From an uncultured Solirubrobacteraceae bacterium (GTDB lineage Bacteria > Actinomycetota > Thermoleophilia > Solirubrobacterales > Solirubrobacteraceae), in contig CADCVQ010000087.1 in NCBI GenBank assembly GCA_902806175.1, forward strand, positions 1 to 64,000: DNA of 64,000 bases, read 5' to 3'. Shown here piece by piece: positions 53,381 to 62,328 of this stretch. The notes under the pieces were generated by a model. It did not search any database, had not been told where the DNA came from, and saw only the letters and a list, made by a program, of their open reading frames with translations. Numbering within the stretch: the first letter of the stretch is position 1; each line of letters starts with the position of its first letter. The position numbers and the translations under genes were made by a program.

Positions 53381-54043
53381 TCAGGCGGAGCTGGCCCGGC
53401 CGCGGCCCCGGTTGCGCTCGCCGCGCAGCAGCACGAGGCCGACGAGCGCCATCACCACGAGGGCGCCGAAGGCGACTATCGCCTCCGGCGACGTCAGGTC
53501 ATCCAGCGAGCCGCCGAGCGCGGTGTAGGCAAAGGCGCGCGGCGCGACACCGATCGCCGTCGCCGCCGCGAACGTCGGCAGCGCGACGCGCGACAGGCCC
53601 GCGGCGTAGTTGACGAGCGAGTAGGGCATGCCGGGCACGATCCGCGCGTACAGGACCGCCCAGAAGCCGCGCCGCTCGATCCAGCCCTGCAGCGGCGCCA
53701 GCCGAGTTCCCGCCAGCGTTTCGACGGCGTCGTGCGCGACGAAGCGCGCGATGCTGAAGGCCAACACCGCACCGAGCGTCGCCGCTGTGATCGCGACCGG
53801 CGTCCCGAGCGCGGTGCCGAACAGCAGCCCGCTGGCGCCGGCCAGCAGCGGGCCGGGGAAGAGCGCGCACGTCAGCAGCGCGCTGACGGCGACGAAGACC
53901 GGGACGGCCGCAGCGCCGAGCGGGTCGACGGCGTCACGCACGCGATCGGAGGACAGCGAGCCGCTGGAGGCGACGAAGACGAAGACGATCAGGACGGCGA
54001 TGGCCAGCGAGGCGACGCGCAGCCAGGCCGCGCCGCGCGTCAC
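53381..54043 (-). CDS. TVP38/TMEM64-type membrane protein
   Basis: The 220-residue protein has about five or six transmembrane helices and the SNARE-associated/VTT signature: FPGPLLAGASGLLFGTALG, then FWAVLYARIVPGMPYSLVNY and AAGLSRVALPTF. These are DedA-like proteins thought to act on membrane lipids (scramblases or half-transporters). The start is GTG at 54043, overlapping the stop of the ABC1 kinase gene (GTGA), so the two are co-translated. Confidence 0.88.
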   Translation of the reverse strand: MTRGAAWLRVASLAIAVLIVFVFVASSGSLSSDRVRDAVDPLGAAAVPVFVAVSALLTCALFPGPLLAGASGLLFGTALGTPVAITAATLGAVLAFSIARFVAHDAVETLAGTRLAPLQGWIERRGFWAVLYARIVPGMPYSLVNYAAGLSRVALPTFAAATAIGVAPRAFAYTALGGSLDDLTSPEAIVAFGALVVMALVGLVLLRGERNRGRGRASSA

Positions 54044-55449
54044 GCGGCGCCGCGCAACACCGCCGCGGGCGGGTGTGCGGCGTAGAACCCGGCCTCCTGG
54101 CGGCCAAGCTCGGTGACCGGCTCGGCACCGTAGATCCACTCGCGCGCGATGCGATGCCAGTTGCCGCTGGCGCGCAGCTGGCTCATGACGGCGAGCGTGA
54201 GCATCTCCAGGCGCCGCCCGAAGAGATGATCGGCGGGCAGCGTCTCGTGGCGCATCTTCGAGAAGTGCGACGAGCGCGGGTCGGACATCTCGATCATCAC
54301 CTCGGTGGCGATCTCGGGCGTGAGCGCGACCTCCTCGTCCTCGAGGTACCACCACGTCATGTCGCGCACCTGCTCGAGGATCCCGTCGGGCGTGTAGAGC
54401 TCGGGCTTGGCGATGAAGCCGCCCTCGTGCAGATGGTCGAGCAGCGCCTGGCCGTCGCCGTCTGCCGCGAGCCGCTGGATCTGCAGCTCGAACTCGGCGA
54501 TCCCCGCCGGGATGCGCTTGAACAGGCCGAAGTCCAGGAACGCCATGCGGCCGTCGTCGAGCAGCAGCGAGTTGCCCGGATGCGGATCGCCGGAGAACTG
54601 GTGGTGGCGGTACATGCAGCCGAAGTAGAAGCGGTAGACGATCTCGGCGAGGCGGTCGCGCTCGGCCTGCGGAAGCTGCTTGAGCTCCTCGAAGCCGCGG
54701 CCCTGCACGAACTCCGTGACGATGACCTTCTCGTGCGAGAGCGTCGTGACGACTTCGGGGACGACGATGAACGGGTGGCCGCGGTAGATGCGCGCCAGCG
54801 TGCGCTGGTTCTGCGCCTCGAGCTCGTAGTCGAGCTCCTCGTCGATCCGCGAGCGGATCTCGTCGCCCATCGCCTTGGGATCGAGGCCGGGAGCGACCAT
54901 CTTCATGAGCCGCAGGATGATCCCGAGGTTCTGCATGTCGGCGCGGACCGCCTGCGCGACGCCGGGGTACTGCACCTTGACGGCCACGACGCGGTCGTCG
55001 TGCAGGCGCGCCTTGTAGACCTGGCCGATCGAGGCGGCGGCGATCGGGACCGGGTCGAAGGTCTGAAAGACGCTGTCGATCGACTCGCCGTACTCGCCTT
55101 CGATGACCTTCTTCATGTCCTTGTAGGCGACCTTCGGCGCGGCGTCGCGCAGCTCTGCGAGCTTGGCCTGGAACTCCTCGCGGTACTCCTCCGGGACGAG
55201 GCCGACGTCGAGAAACGACATGACCTGCCCGAGCTTCATCGCAGCGCCCTTCATCGTCCCCAGCGCCGCGACGATCTGCTCGGCGGTCTCGAGCTGGCGC
55301 TTGGCGAGCGCCTTCTCGGCGCCGACGTCGCCGCGCGCCACGTTCGTCGCGCGGGTTCCCATCTGCTTGGCCGCCTGCGATGCCGCCAGCCGCCCGACCT
55401 TCGACGATCGGCTGATGCGAGACGTCGGGATGGCGTCCTTCTTGGCCAC
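54040..55449 (-). CDS. ABC1/AarF (UbiB-type) atypical kinase
   Basis: The 469-residue protein has the ABC1/UbiB motifs: the KxGQ segment MKLGQVMSF, IAAASIGQVYKA in place of a P-loop, VAVKVQYPG, ELDYELEAQNQ, the catalytic-loop GDPHPGNSLL and LDFG. These kinase-like proteins usually serve quinone or other isoprenoid lipid metabolism at membranes. The GTG at 55449 is preferred over a TTG at 55458 because it overlaps the previous TAG by one base. It lies between an MBL hydrolase gene and the TVP38-type gene in one operon. Confidence 0.9.
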   Translation of the reverse strand: MAKKDAIPTSRISRSSKVGRLAASQAAKQMGTRATNVARGDVGAEKALAKRQLETAEQIVAALGTMKGAAMKLGQVMSFLDVGLVPEEYREEFQAKLAELRDAAPKVAYKDMKKVIEGEYGESIDSVFQTFDPVPIAAASIGQVYKARLHDDRVVAVKVQYPGVAQAVRADMQNLGIILRLMKMVAPGLDPKAMGDEIRSRIDEELDYELEAQNQRTLARIYRGHPFIVVPEVVTTLSHEKVIVTEFVQGRGFEELKQLPQAERDRLAEIVYRFYFGCMYRHHQFSGDPHPGNSLLLDDGRMAFLDFGLFKRIPAGIAEFELQIQRLAADGDGQALLDHLHEGGFIAKPELYTPDGILEQVRDMTWWYLEDEEVALTPEIATEVMIEMSDPRSSHFSKMRHETLPADHLFGRRLEMLTLAVMSQLRASGNWHRIAREWIYGAEPVTELGRQEAGFYAAHPPAAVLRGAA

Positions 55450-56174
55450 TACCCGCAACTACGATCGACTTGCGAGCCGGCGACGATGTCGTCGCGCCCG
55501 TCCGGCCAGCGCACCCAGGCCTTGTGCCCGCCGTCGTAGTCGTCGCCCCACACGACGAGCGTCGCGCGCTCGCCGCCGACCGTGACCTGCTCGTCGCCCT
55601 CCGGATCCAGGCCGCGCCAGACGCGGATGAAGGAGTTGTTCTCCCACTCGTCGCCGATCGTCGTCGGGTCGGTGTGGCCGGGGTGCACCTCGGTCGCGTG
55701 GTCCAGGCCCATGAGCGTGTCCATGATCGACGACTTCATGTCGCCGTAGGACGTGCTGCCCGGCGCGCGCACGCCGCCGATCGAGTTCTTGAAGAGCGTG
55801 TCGCCGGTGAAGACGTGCCCCGGGACGGTGAAGTTCAGCATCCCCTTCGTGTGGCCGGGCGTGTGGACCGCATCGACCTGCAGGCCGCCGATCTGCAGCG
55901 GCGCGAACGGCTGCGCGCTGACGGGCTCGTCGGGGTGGGCGAGGACGATGATGCCGGGGTAGCGCGTCGTGACCGCATCCAGATCGCAGACGTGATCGTG
56001 GTGGTGGTGGGTCAGCAGCAGGTGCGTGACGTCGATGTCGTGCTGCTGCGCCGCATCGAACAGCGGTTGCATCGGACCGCCCGCGTCGACGAGGAACCCG
56101 GGCCCGCCGGCGGCGTCTGCGACGAGGTACGTGTTCGTCAGAAAGCCGTCCGACATGGAGCGTTCGATCAGCAT
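55449..56174 (-). CDS. MBL-fold hydrolase, glyoxalase II-like
   Basis: The 241-residue protein has the full metal site: THHHHDHVCDLD, HTPGHTKGMLNF, FTGDTLF and EVHPGHTDPTTIG. This is the glyoxalase II/persulfide-dioxygenase branch of the metallo-beta-lactamase fold, which hydrolyses thioesters of small thiols. It is divergent from a glyoxalase I gene across 24 nt, which supports a paired role in methylglyoxal clearance, probably with mycothiol in this lineage; that is inference. ATG at 56174, 7 nt from a -10 box. Confidence 0.85.
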   Translation of the reverse strand: MLIERSMSDGFLTNTYLVADAAGGPGFLVDAGGPMQPLFDAAQQHDIDVTHLLLTHHHHDHVCDLDAVTTRYPGIIVLAHPDEPVSAQPFAPLQIGGLQVDAVHTPGHTKGMLNFTVPGHVFTGDTLFKNSIGGVRAPGSTSYGDMKSSIMDTLMGLDHATEVHPGHTDPTTIGDEWENNSFIRVWRGLDPEGDEQVTVGGERATLVVWGDDYDGGHKAWVRWPDGRDDIVAGSQVDRSCG

Positions 56175-56181
56175 GAGCGTC

Positions 56182-56191
56182 AGGGTACTGT
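56182..56191. promoter_or_regulatory. Back-to-back overlapping -10 boxes
   Basis: The 10-bp core AGGGTACTGT reads as TACTGT on the plus strand (56186-56191, 7 nt before the ATG at 56199) and as TACCCT on the minus strand (56182-56187, 7 nt before the ATG at 56174). Confidence 0.6.
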
Positions 56192-56198
56192 GTGGTCT

Positions 56199-56582
56199 AT
56201 GGCCGCAAAGGAGCTCATTCATACCTGTTATCGCATCGGCGACATCGATCGCTCGGTCGCGTTCTACGAAGCGCTCGGCTTCGAGGAGCGGTCGCGCAAG
56301 CCGATTCGCGACGAGGCGATCAACGTCTTCATGGGCCTCCCCGGAGACGGCGATCGGCTGGAGCTCACCTACAACCACGGCGTGTCGGAGTACACCCACG
56401 GCAGCGGCTACAACCACATCGCGCTGACCGTCTCGGACATGGAGGAGACGCTCGCGGCGCTCGCCGAGCAGGGCATCGAGCCCGAGAAGCCGCCCTACCG
56501 CGTGCGCGAAGGCGGCTCGCTGCTGTGCTTCGTGCGCGATCCGGACGACTACCGCATCGAGCTCATCGAGCGGGCGCAATAG
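56199..56582 (+). CDS. gloA: Lactoylglutathione lyase-type glyoxalase I
   Basis: The 127-residue protein is a glyoxalase I. Metal-binding positions His in LIHTCYRIGD, Glu in RLELTYNHG, His in GYNHIALTV and Glu in YRIELIER are all present, with DIDRSVAFYEALGFEE as the first module. It isomerises the hemithioacetal of methylglyoxal and a low-molecular-weight thiol. The adjacent, divergent MBL hydrolase would act on its product. The message is probably leaderless. Confidence 0.9.
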   Translation: MAAKELIHTCYRIGDIDRSVAFYEALGFEERSRKPIRDEAINVFMGLPGDGDRLELTYNHGVSEYTHGSGYNHIALTVSDMEETLAALAEQGIEPEKPPYRVREGGSLLCFVRDPDDYRIELIERAQ

Positions 56583-56602
56583 CGGCGTCGCGCCCAGCCA
56601 GT

Positions 56603-57691
56603 TCAGCCTGGTCGGCCTCGCTTTGCCGCCCTGATGCACTGGCCCTGGTTTCGGAACCCGAGCTTCTTCCAGCCCCCGTGCTTGCATGCCTTCTTGCCGG
56701 CGGCAGGCCTAGCTGGCGGGGGAGGGACGGGCTGCCACGCGGGATCGTAGTCGGAGGTCGTGTTGTTCGTGAGGCGCGTCTGTCCCGAGCCGTCGGCCGC
56801 CATGGCGTAGATCTCGCCGTTGCCGTCGCGGAAGCTCTCGAAGGCGATCCTCTGCCCGTCGGGCGAGAAGACGGGCATGAAGTCCGCGTTGTCTGTGAGG
56901 CGGGTCTGGCCCGAGCCGTCTGACGCCATCACGTAGATGTCGGTCCCGGAGTCGCCGTCGCGGAACCCCGCCTCGAAGACGATCCTCTGCCCGTCGGGCG
57001 AGAAGTCCGGGCGGCGGTTGAAGGCCGGGCTGTTCGTGAGGCGGGTGACCCCCGAGCCGTCGGGATTCATCGCGTAGATCTCGCCGTTGAACCGGTCGCG
57101 GCCACTTGTAAAGGCGATCCTCCGCCCGTCGGGCGAGAAGACCGCGCCGCGGTCCGGCGCCGCGTTGTTCGTGATGTTCGTCTGGCCGGAGCCGTCGGGG
57201 TTCATCACGTAGATCTCGAAGTTGGGGAAGGGGATCCCCGGGTGTGGCATCGGGATCGTCTCGTCGTCGCGGTCGGTCGTGAAGGCGATCGTCTGCCCGT
57301 CGGGCGAGAAGGCCGGTTCGAAGTCCCCGACCGCGTTGTCTGTGAGGCGGGTGACGTCCGATCCGTCGGCGGCCATGACGTAGATCTCGGAATTGCCGTC
57401 ACGGGTGCTCGCAAAGGCGATCCTCTGCCCGTCGGACGAGAACGCTGGGTCGAAGTCCCCGGCCGGGTTGTTCGTGATGTTCGTCTGGCCGGAGCCGTCG
57501 GGGTTCATCACGTAGATCTCGGAATTGCCGTCGCGGTTGCTGACAAAGGCGATCTTGCCGTTCTGGCCCGGGAAGGCGGCCTCGGCGGAACTGGTCAGGC
57601 CGAGGGTGGCAAGTAGCCCGACGGCGAGGGCGAGCGCCGCCGAGCCACCCTGCACGGCGCGACGTGGCTGCTGCACGGTTAGAGGTGGCAC
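56603..57691 (-). CDS. Secreted TolB-like (PD40) six-bladed propeller
   Basis: The 362-residue precursor has a Tat-independent signal peptide ending near SSAEA and six PD40 repeats of about 42 residues, each with the pattern [26 protein letters not shown], ending SPDGQ. The last 30 residues contain [17 protein letters not shown], a small cysteine motif found at the ends of many actinobacterial secreted proteins. The start is the GTG at 57691: AAGGAGG (57697-57703) lies 5 nt upstream, while the frame's upper part to 57955 is unlike protein. Role unknown; propellers of this type bind proteins or glycans. Confidence 0.85.
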   Translation of the reverse strand: MPPLTVQQPRRAVQGGSAALALAVGLLATLGLTSSAEAAFPGQNGKIAFVSNRDGNSEIYVMNPDGSGQTNITNNPAGDFDPAFSSDGQRIAFASTRDGNSEIYVMAADGSDVTRLTDNAVGDFEPAFSPDGQTIAFTTDRDDETIPMPHPGIPFPNFEIYVMNPDGSGQTNITNNAAPDRGAVFSPDGRRIAFTSGRDRFNGEIYAMNPDGSGVTRLTNSPAFNRRPDFSPDGQRIVFEAGFRDGDSGTDIYVMASDGSGQTRLTDNADFMPVFSPDGQRIAFESFRDGNGEIYAMAADGSGQTRLTNNTTSDYDPAWQPVPPPPARPAAGKKACKHGGWKKLGFRNQGQCIRAAKRGRPG

Positions 57692-57925
57692 TCGAGCCTC
57701 CTTGGGCGGTCCCTGCTGTGTTGGCGCGTCCCTGCCGCGGGTGTGGAAGGGGCGACGGAGGCCGAAGGCTTGCGGGGAGGCCCGGTCGGGATCCGACGAC
57801 CGTCTCGACCGAACTGTATCCGCCATCCGCCCGAGCGCGCAGTTCCGGTAACAGGATCGACTCACCGGGCCACGCCTGACGCTCAAGCCGGCAGGCATCG
57901 ACGGTCGGCGGGCCGGCCGCCCATC

Positions 57926-57931
57926 TAAGCT
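57926..57931 (+). promoter_or_regulatory. -10 box TAAGCT upstream of ppx
   Basis: TAAGCT ends 7 nt before an ATG at 57939 that opens a 7-codon frame, and 43 nt before the GTG of the phosphatase gene. Confidence 0.45.
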
Positions 57932-57938
57932 GCATCCC

Positions 57939-57962
57939 ATGACCGACCTGGCCACGAGCTAG
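57939..57962 (+). CDS. Possible 7-codon leader ORF in frame with ppx
   Basis: ATG at 57939, placed 7 nt after a -10 box, reads MTDLATS and stops at TAG (57960-57962). It is in the same frame as the phosphatase gene, whose GTG follows four codons later. Either a short leader peptide or an N-terminal tail lost to a stop mutation. Confidence 0.3.
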   Translation: MTDLATS

Positions 57963-57974
57963 CCCGCGCCCGCC

Positions 57975-59498
57975 GTGCCAACCCACCGCACAGCGGTCAT
58001 CGACATGGGCTCGAACTCGTTTCGGCTCGTGGTCTTCACCGCCGCCGACGGCTGGTGGAAGCGCACCGACGAGATCCACCTCGCCGTGCGGATCGGCGAG
58101 GGGCTCGACGCGACCGGCGAGCTTGGCCGCAAGCCGATGAAACGCGGGCTGGAGGCGGCCGAGGTGTTCGCCCACTTCTGCGCCGCGAGCGGAATCGAAG
58201 ACGGCGACATCAAGGCCGTCGCGACGAGCGCGATCCGCGACGCCGACAACCAGCGCGTCTTCCTCGACAGGGTCCGCGAACGGACCGGTCTGTCGGTGCA
58301 GGTCCTCAGCCGCGAGGAGGAGGCGACCTTCGGCTACCTCGCCGCCGTCAACTCGACGACGCTGACCGACGGCGCGGTGCTCGACCTCGGCGGCGGCTCG
58401 CTGCAGCTCGTCGAGGTCCAGAGCCGCCACTCCGCCCGCCTGGGCTCCTGGCCGCTGGGCGCCGTGCGCATGACCGAGCATTTCTTCGACGAAGACGACC
58501 CGCCGCCGAAGAAGGCGCGCAAGGCGCTGCGCGCCCACGTCGCGCAACTGCTGCACGACGAGGCCGCCTGGCTGCCGCGCAGCGGCCGGCGGATCGTGGG
58601 CATCGGCGGCACGATGCGAAACCTCGCCGCCGCCGCGCAGGCCGAGGCGGGCAAGCCCTCGACCGGCGTCCAGGGCTTCGCGATCACGCGCGACGCGCTC
58701 AACGACCTGATCGACCGCCTGCAGTCGATGAAGGCCGCCGACCGCGGCTCGGTCAAGGGCATCAAGTACGCCCGCGCGGACCTCATCCTCGCGGGCGCGA
58801 TCGTCGTCGACTCCGTCCTCGAACACGGCGGCTTCGAGGCCATCGAGGTGACGGAGGCCGGCCTGCGCGAGGGCATCTTCTTTGACTCCTACCTGCGCGG
58901 CGACCCGCCGCTGTTCGACGACGTGCGCCGCGCGAGCGTCGTCAACCTCGCGGCGCGCTACCACGTCGACCCGGCCCACACCGAGCACGTCGTGCGCCTG
59001 GCGCTGGGGCTCTTCGACGAGCTCGCCGGCGCGGGCCTGCACCCAGGCGATCGCTGGGAGCGCGAGCTGCTGTTCTGCGCCTGCACGCTGCACGACATCG
59101 GCATGTCCGTCGACTACGACGACCACCACAAGCACTCGCGCTACCTCATCCTCAACGCCGGGCTGCCAGGCTTCGCTCCGCGCGAGGTCGCGCTCATCGC
59201 GCAGGCCGCGCGCTACCACCGCAAGGGAACGCCGGAGTTCGGCGAGCTGTCGCCGCTTGCGAGCAACGGCGACGTCGCGCGGCTCAACCGCCTGTCGGCG
59301 CTGCTGCGCCTCGCCGAGGATCTCGAGCGCAGCCGCGATCAGAGCGTCCGCACGGCCCACGTCGCCGCCGACAACGGCGCGATCCGCCTCGAGCTGGAGG
59401 CCGACGGCGCCGCGGCCGTCGAGCGCTGGGCGGCGCAGCGCGAGGTCGATCTCTTCGACAGAGCATTCGGACGGCAACTGAAAGTGCCGGCCGCATGA
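57975..59498 (+). CDS. ppx: Ppx/GppA exopolyphosphatase-type phosphatase with HD domain
   Basis: The 507-residue protein has the ASKHA-fold motifs AVIDMGSNSFRLVV, AVLDLGGGSLQLVEV and VGIGGTMRNLA, followed by a C-terminal HD domain (HTEHVVRLALGLFDEL, CTLHDIGM). It hydrolyses polyphosphate or the 5'-phosphate of pppGpp. The GTG at 57975 places the first motif at residue 8 as is usual. Its stop overlaps the DUF427 gene (ATGA). Confidence 0.92.
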   Translation: MPTHRTAVIDMGSNSFRLVVFTAADGWWKRTDEIHLAVRIGEGLDATGELGRKPMKRGLEAAEVFAHFCAASGIEDGDIKAVATSAIRDADNQRVFLDRVRERTGLSVQVLSREEEATFGYLAAVNSTTLTDGAVLDLGGGSLQLVEVQSRHSARLGSWPLGAVRMTEHFFDEDDPPPKKARKALRAHVAQLLHDEAAWLPRSGRRIVGIGGTMRNLAAAAQAEAGKPSTGVQGFAITRDALNDLIDRLQSMKAADRGSVKGIKYARADLILAGAIVVDSVLEHGGFEAIEVTEAGLREGIFFDSYLRGDPPLFDDVRRASVVNLAARYHVDPAHTEHVVRLALGLFDELAGAGLHPGDRWERELLFCACTLHDIGMSVDYDDHHKHSRYLILNAGLPGFAPREVALIAQAARYHRKGTPEFGELSPLASNGDVARLNRLSALLRLAEDLERSRDQSVRTAHVAADNGAIRLELEADGAAAVERWAAQREVDLFDRAFGRQLKVPAA

Positions 59499-60283
59499 GC
59501 CTCACGCAGGGAACCGGCCCGCTCGGCGGCTCGCCGGCCGGCGCCAACTACACGATCCAGGCGCCCGCGCACCGGATCCTCTTTCAGCCCGACCCGCGCC
59601 GCCTGCGGGCGTTCGTCGGCGACACCCTCGTGCTCGACACGACCGGCGCGCACCTGTTGTACGAGACCGGCATCGCGCCCGTGTGCTACGTCCCGCTGCA
59701 GGACATCGACCCCGCGCTGCTCGAGCGCACCGCTACGACCACGCACTGTCCCTTCAAGGGCGACGCCAGCTACTGGTCGCTGCGCGTCGGCGACGAGCTG
59801 CGCGCCGACGCCGTCTGGGGCTATGAGAAGCCGCTGCCCGAGGCGAGCTGGCTGGGCGGCTTCGGGGCGCTGTACTTCGACCGCGTCGACCGCTGGCTCG
59901 TGGAGGACGAGGAAGTCGCCGGCGGGCGCCTGCGCGACCCCTACCACCGCGTCGACGTCCACGTCAGCTCACGGCCGGTCACGGTCACGGCCGGCGGTGA
60001 GGTCGTCGCGCGCTCCCAGCGCCCGACGCTCGTCTTCGAGACGAGCGTGCCCGTCCGCGTCTACATCCCGCGCGGCGCCGTCGAGGCGGGCCACCTGCGC
60101 CCCAGCGACAAGACGACGTCGGACCCGTACATGGGCGACGCCATCTGGTGGCACGTCCACGCCGGCGGCGAGACGTTCGCCGACGCCGCCCACAGCTATG
60201 AGCTGCCGCGCGCGGAGGCGATGAAGGTCGCCGGCCTCGTCTGCTTCTCGGGCACGGGGATGAAGAACGATCTAGGTTCGTGA
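59495..60283 (+). CDS. DUF427 family protein, two tandem domains
   Basis: The 262-residue protein holds two DUF427 units. Each has a beta-rich sandwich with signature pieces: RLRAFVGDTLVLDTTGAHLL and THCPFKGDASYWSLRVGDE in the first, VTAGGEVVARSQRPTLVFET and SDKTTSDPYMGDAIWWHVH in the second. Function of the family is not established. It overlaps ppx by 4 nt. Confidence 0.85.
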   Translation: MSLTQGTGPLGGSPAGANYTIQAPAHRILFQPDPRRLRAFVGDTLVLDTTGAHLLYETGIAPVCYVPLQDIDPALLERTATTTHCPFKGDASYWSLRVGDELRADAVWGYEKPLPEASWLGGFGALYFDRVDRWLVEDEEVAGGRLRDPYHRVDVHVSSRPVTVTAGGEVVARSQRPTLVFETSVPVRVYIPRGAVEAGHLRPSDKTTSDPYMGDAIWWHVHAGGETFADAAHSYELPRAEAMKVAGLVCFSGTGMKNDLGS

Positions 60284-60337
60284 CGCCATAGCGTCTGACG
60301 CAGCGACCGCGCAGCGCGCCGCGGACCTGCTGCAGAG

Positions 60338-60673
60338 CTAGTTCGCGCGCTCGTCGTCAGATGACGGCGAGGCGACGGGGATCATCCGCTCCTCGGAGGA
60401 GACGGCCTCGACGACCTCGGCCGCCTCGGCTTCCTGCTCCTCGAGGTGGTCGCCGTCGCAGAGCACGCGGAAGTTGCCGGTGACGCCGCCGTCGGCGTGG
60501 ATCGTGATCCCGGGGAGGACCTCCTCGCCCTCCTCGAAGCCGAGCCGCTCCATGTCGAAGTGCGCCAGCCCGATGCCGTGCGCGGTGTGCGTCGGGTTCT
60601 CGCGGTCGTGCGCGTTCAGCGCGATCGCAAACGCGCGCAGGTTGGCGGCGACCTTCTCGATTGGCGTCGGCAT
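60338..60673 (-). CDS. Hypothetical acidic protein
   Basis: The 111-residue acidic protein (DMERLGFEEGEEVLPGITIH, then a very acidic C-terminus) has no signal peptide or membrane segment. No family is recognised. The ATG lies 8 nt after TACGTT on the minus strand. Confidence 0.6.
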   Translation of the reverse strand: MPTPIEKVAANLRAFAIALNAHDRENPTHTAHGIGLAHFDMERLGFEEGEEVLPGITIHADGGVTGNFRVLCDGDHLEEQEAEAAEVVEAVSSEERMIPVASPSSDDERAN

Positions 60674-60681
60674 CGCGGTTA

Positions 60682-60687
60682 AACGTA
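60682..60687 (-). promoter_or_regulatory. -10 box TACGTT
   Basis: Minus-strand TACGTT ends 8 nt before the ATG at 60673, within the 21-nt gap to the upstream FAD oxidase gene, giving the acidic protein gene a promoter of its own. Confidence 0.45.
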
Positions 60688-60694
60688 GCGCGGA

Positions 60695-62305
60695 TCAGGC
60701 GTCGATCAAGACGCCGGGGTTCAGGATCCCGTCCGGGTCGACCGCGCGCTTGGCCGCCGCCAGCGCGGCCGCGAACGGGTCCGGGCGCTGGCGGTCATAC
60801 CAGGGCCGGTGATCGCGCCCGACCGCGTGGTGGTGGGTGATCGTGCCGCCGCCGGCGGCCAACGCGTCGCTCACGAGCGCCTTGATCTGCGCCCACTGCG
60901 CCACCTCCTCGCCGCGCCGCGCGGGCGCCAGGACGGTGAAGTACGGCGCCGGGCCGTCGGGGTAGACGTGCGAGATGCGACACGTGATCCGGCCCGCCGG
61001 CGCGAGCGCCTCGCACGCCGCACGCGTGACGGCCTCGTGCAGCGCGCCGAAGCGCTCCCACGTGACCGCGGTCTCGAAGGTCTCGCTCAGGATCCCCATC
61101 GCGACGAACGCGTCGCGCAGGTACGGCGCGCGGAAGAACGCCGCCCGCCAAGCGCCGACGGCGTCGCCGCTGCCCGCGGGGTCGCCCGCAAAGCGCGGGC
61201 GGCGGACCGCGCGCTCGTCCCACTCGCCGCCGGCCTCGGCGCAAATGTGCAGACCGCGGTCGAGCAGCTCGCCGACCGGGACGACCGACTCCGACGCGCC
61301 CTCGAAGCCGAGCACCAGCAGCGCCTCGCTGCCGTCGCCGGCACCGGTCATGCGTGCCTCGTCGGCATCGATCAGGCGGCAGTTGGACGGCCGCAGACCC
61401 GACTGCGCCAGTGCTCGCAGCGCCTCGATGCCGTCGGCGAACGAGGTAAAGCGCACGGCCGCCAGCGAGTGCGCCTGCGGCCGCGGCCGCACCCGCACCC
61501 ACGCCTCGGTCACGACACCGAGGATCCCCTCCGAGCCGAGCAGCATGCGATCGGGCGAGACGCCCGCGCCCGAGCCCGGCAGGCGCCGCGACTGCCAGGC
61601 GCCGCTCGGCGTGATCGCGCGCACCGACTCGACGAGGTCGTCGATGTGCGTCTCCGCCGTCGCGAAGTGCCCGCCCGCGCGCGTCGCGACCCAGCCGCCG
61701 AGCGTCGAGAGCTCAAAGGACTGCGGGTAGAAGCGCAGCGTCAGGTCGAGTGCCTTGAGCTGCTTTTCGAGCCCCGGCCCGAGCGCCCCGGCCTGGATCA
61801 GGGCCGCGCGGGAGACGTCGTCGATCTGCAACACGCGGTCCATCGCCCCGAGGTCGAGCGACACGACGCCGTCGAAGCGCGCCGGCACGTCGCAGGTGAC
61901 GCCGCCGGTGACGCTCGTCCCGCCGCCGTAGGGGACGAGCGCGACGTTCGCGCCCGCCGCCCACTCGAGCACCGCCTCGACGTCGCGCTCGCCGCGCGGC
62001 CGCGCGACGAGATCCGGCGCAAAGTCAAAGCGCCCGTGAAAGCCGCGGACGACGTCGCTGTAGGACTTGCCCCACGCGTGCGACGCGCGCGAGTACGCGT
62101 CGCTCGCGCAGATCGCGGCGAGCGACTGCGGCGCGGCGACGCGCGGCGCCGGCAGCACCACGTCCTCCAGCGCCACCGGCTCGCGCACGACGCCGTCGCC
62201 GCCGATCTGCAGGTGCTCTTCGAGGCCCGCGGCGGCCGCCTTCAGCTGCTGCGCCGACCAGCCGTCGTCCTCATAGCCCCAGCCCCAGTGCTTGCGCCTG
62301 CGCAT
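60695..62305 (-). CDS. FAD-linked oxidase, alkyl-DHAP synthase-like
   Basis: The 536-residue flavoprotein has a VAO-type FAD domain (VPYGGGTSVTGGV; LGSEGILGVVTEAWVRVRP) and a C-terminal cap ending NPGVLID. The N-terminal WGWGYEDDGW and the HAWGKSYSD region resemble alkyldihydroxyacetone-phosphate synthase and its bacterial homologues, although glycolate/lactate oxidases are also close. Its histidines THHHAVGRDH near the end fit AGPS-like catalysis. If correct it would make ether lipids; otherwise it is an unassigned FAD oxidase. The ATG at 62305 is 7 nt from a -10 box. Confidence 0.8.
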   Translation of the reverse strand: MRRRKHWGWGYEDDGWSAQQLKAAAAGLEEHLQIGGDGVVREPVALEDVVLPAPRVAAPQSLAAICASDAYSRASHAWGKSYSDVVRGFHGRFDFAPDLVARPRGERDVEAVLEWAAGANVALVPYGGGTSVTGGVTCDVPARFDGVVSLDLGAMDRVLQIDDVSRAALIQAGALGPGLEKQLKALDLTLRFYPQSFELSTLGGWVATRAGGHFATAETHIDDLVESVRAITPSGAWQSRRLPGSGAGVSPDRMLLGSEGILGVVTEAWVRVRPRPQAHSLAAVRFTSFADGIEALRALAQSGLRPSNCRLIDADEARMTGAGDGSEALLVLGFEGASESVVPVGELLDRGLHICAEAGGEWDERAVRRPRFAGDPAGSGDAVGAWRAAFFRAPYLRDAFVAMGILSETFETAVTWERFGALHEAVTRAACEALAPAGRITCRISHVYPDGPAPYFTVLAPARRGEEVAQWAQIKALVSDALAAGGGTITHHHAVGRDHRPWYDRQRPDPFAAALAAAKRAVDPDGILNPGVLIDA

Positions 62306-62312
62306 CTGCGCG

Positions 62313-62320
62313 ACGATAGT
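62313..62320. promoter_or_regulatory. Back-to-back overlapping -10 boxes
   Basis: Minus-strand TATCGT (62313-62318) is 7 nt from the ATG at 62305; plus-strand GATAGT (62315-62320) is 8 nt from the ATG at 62329, though its first base differs from consensus. Confidence 0.5.
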
Positions 62321-62328
62321 GGCGCCCC

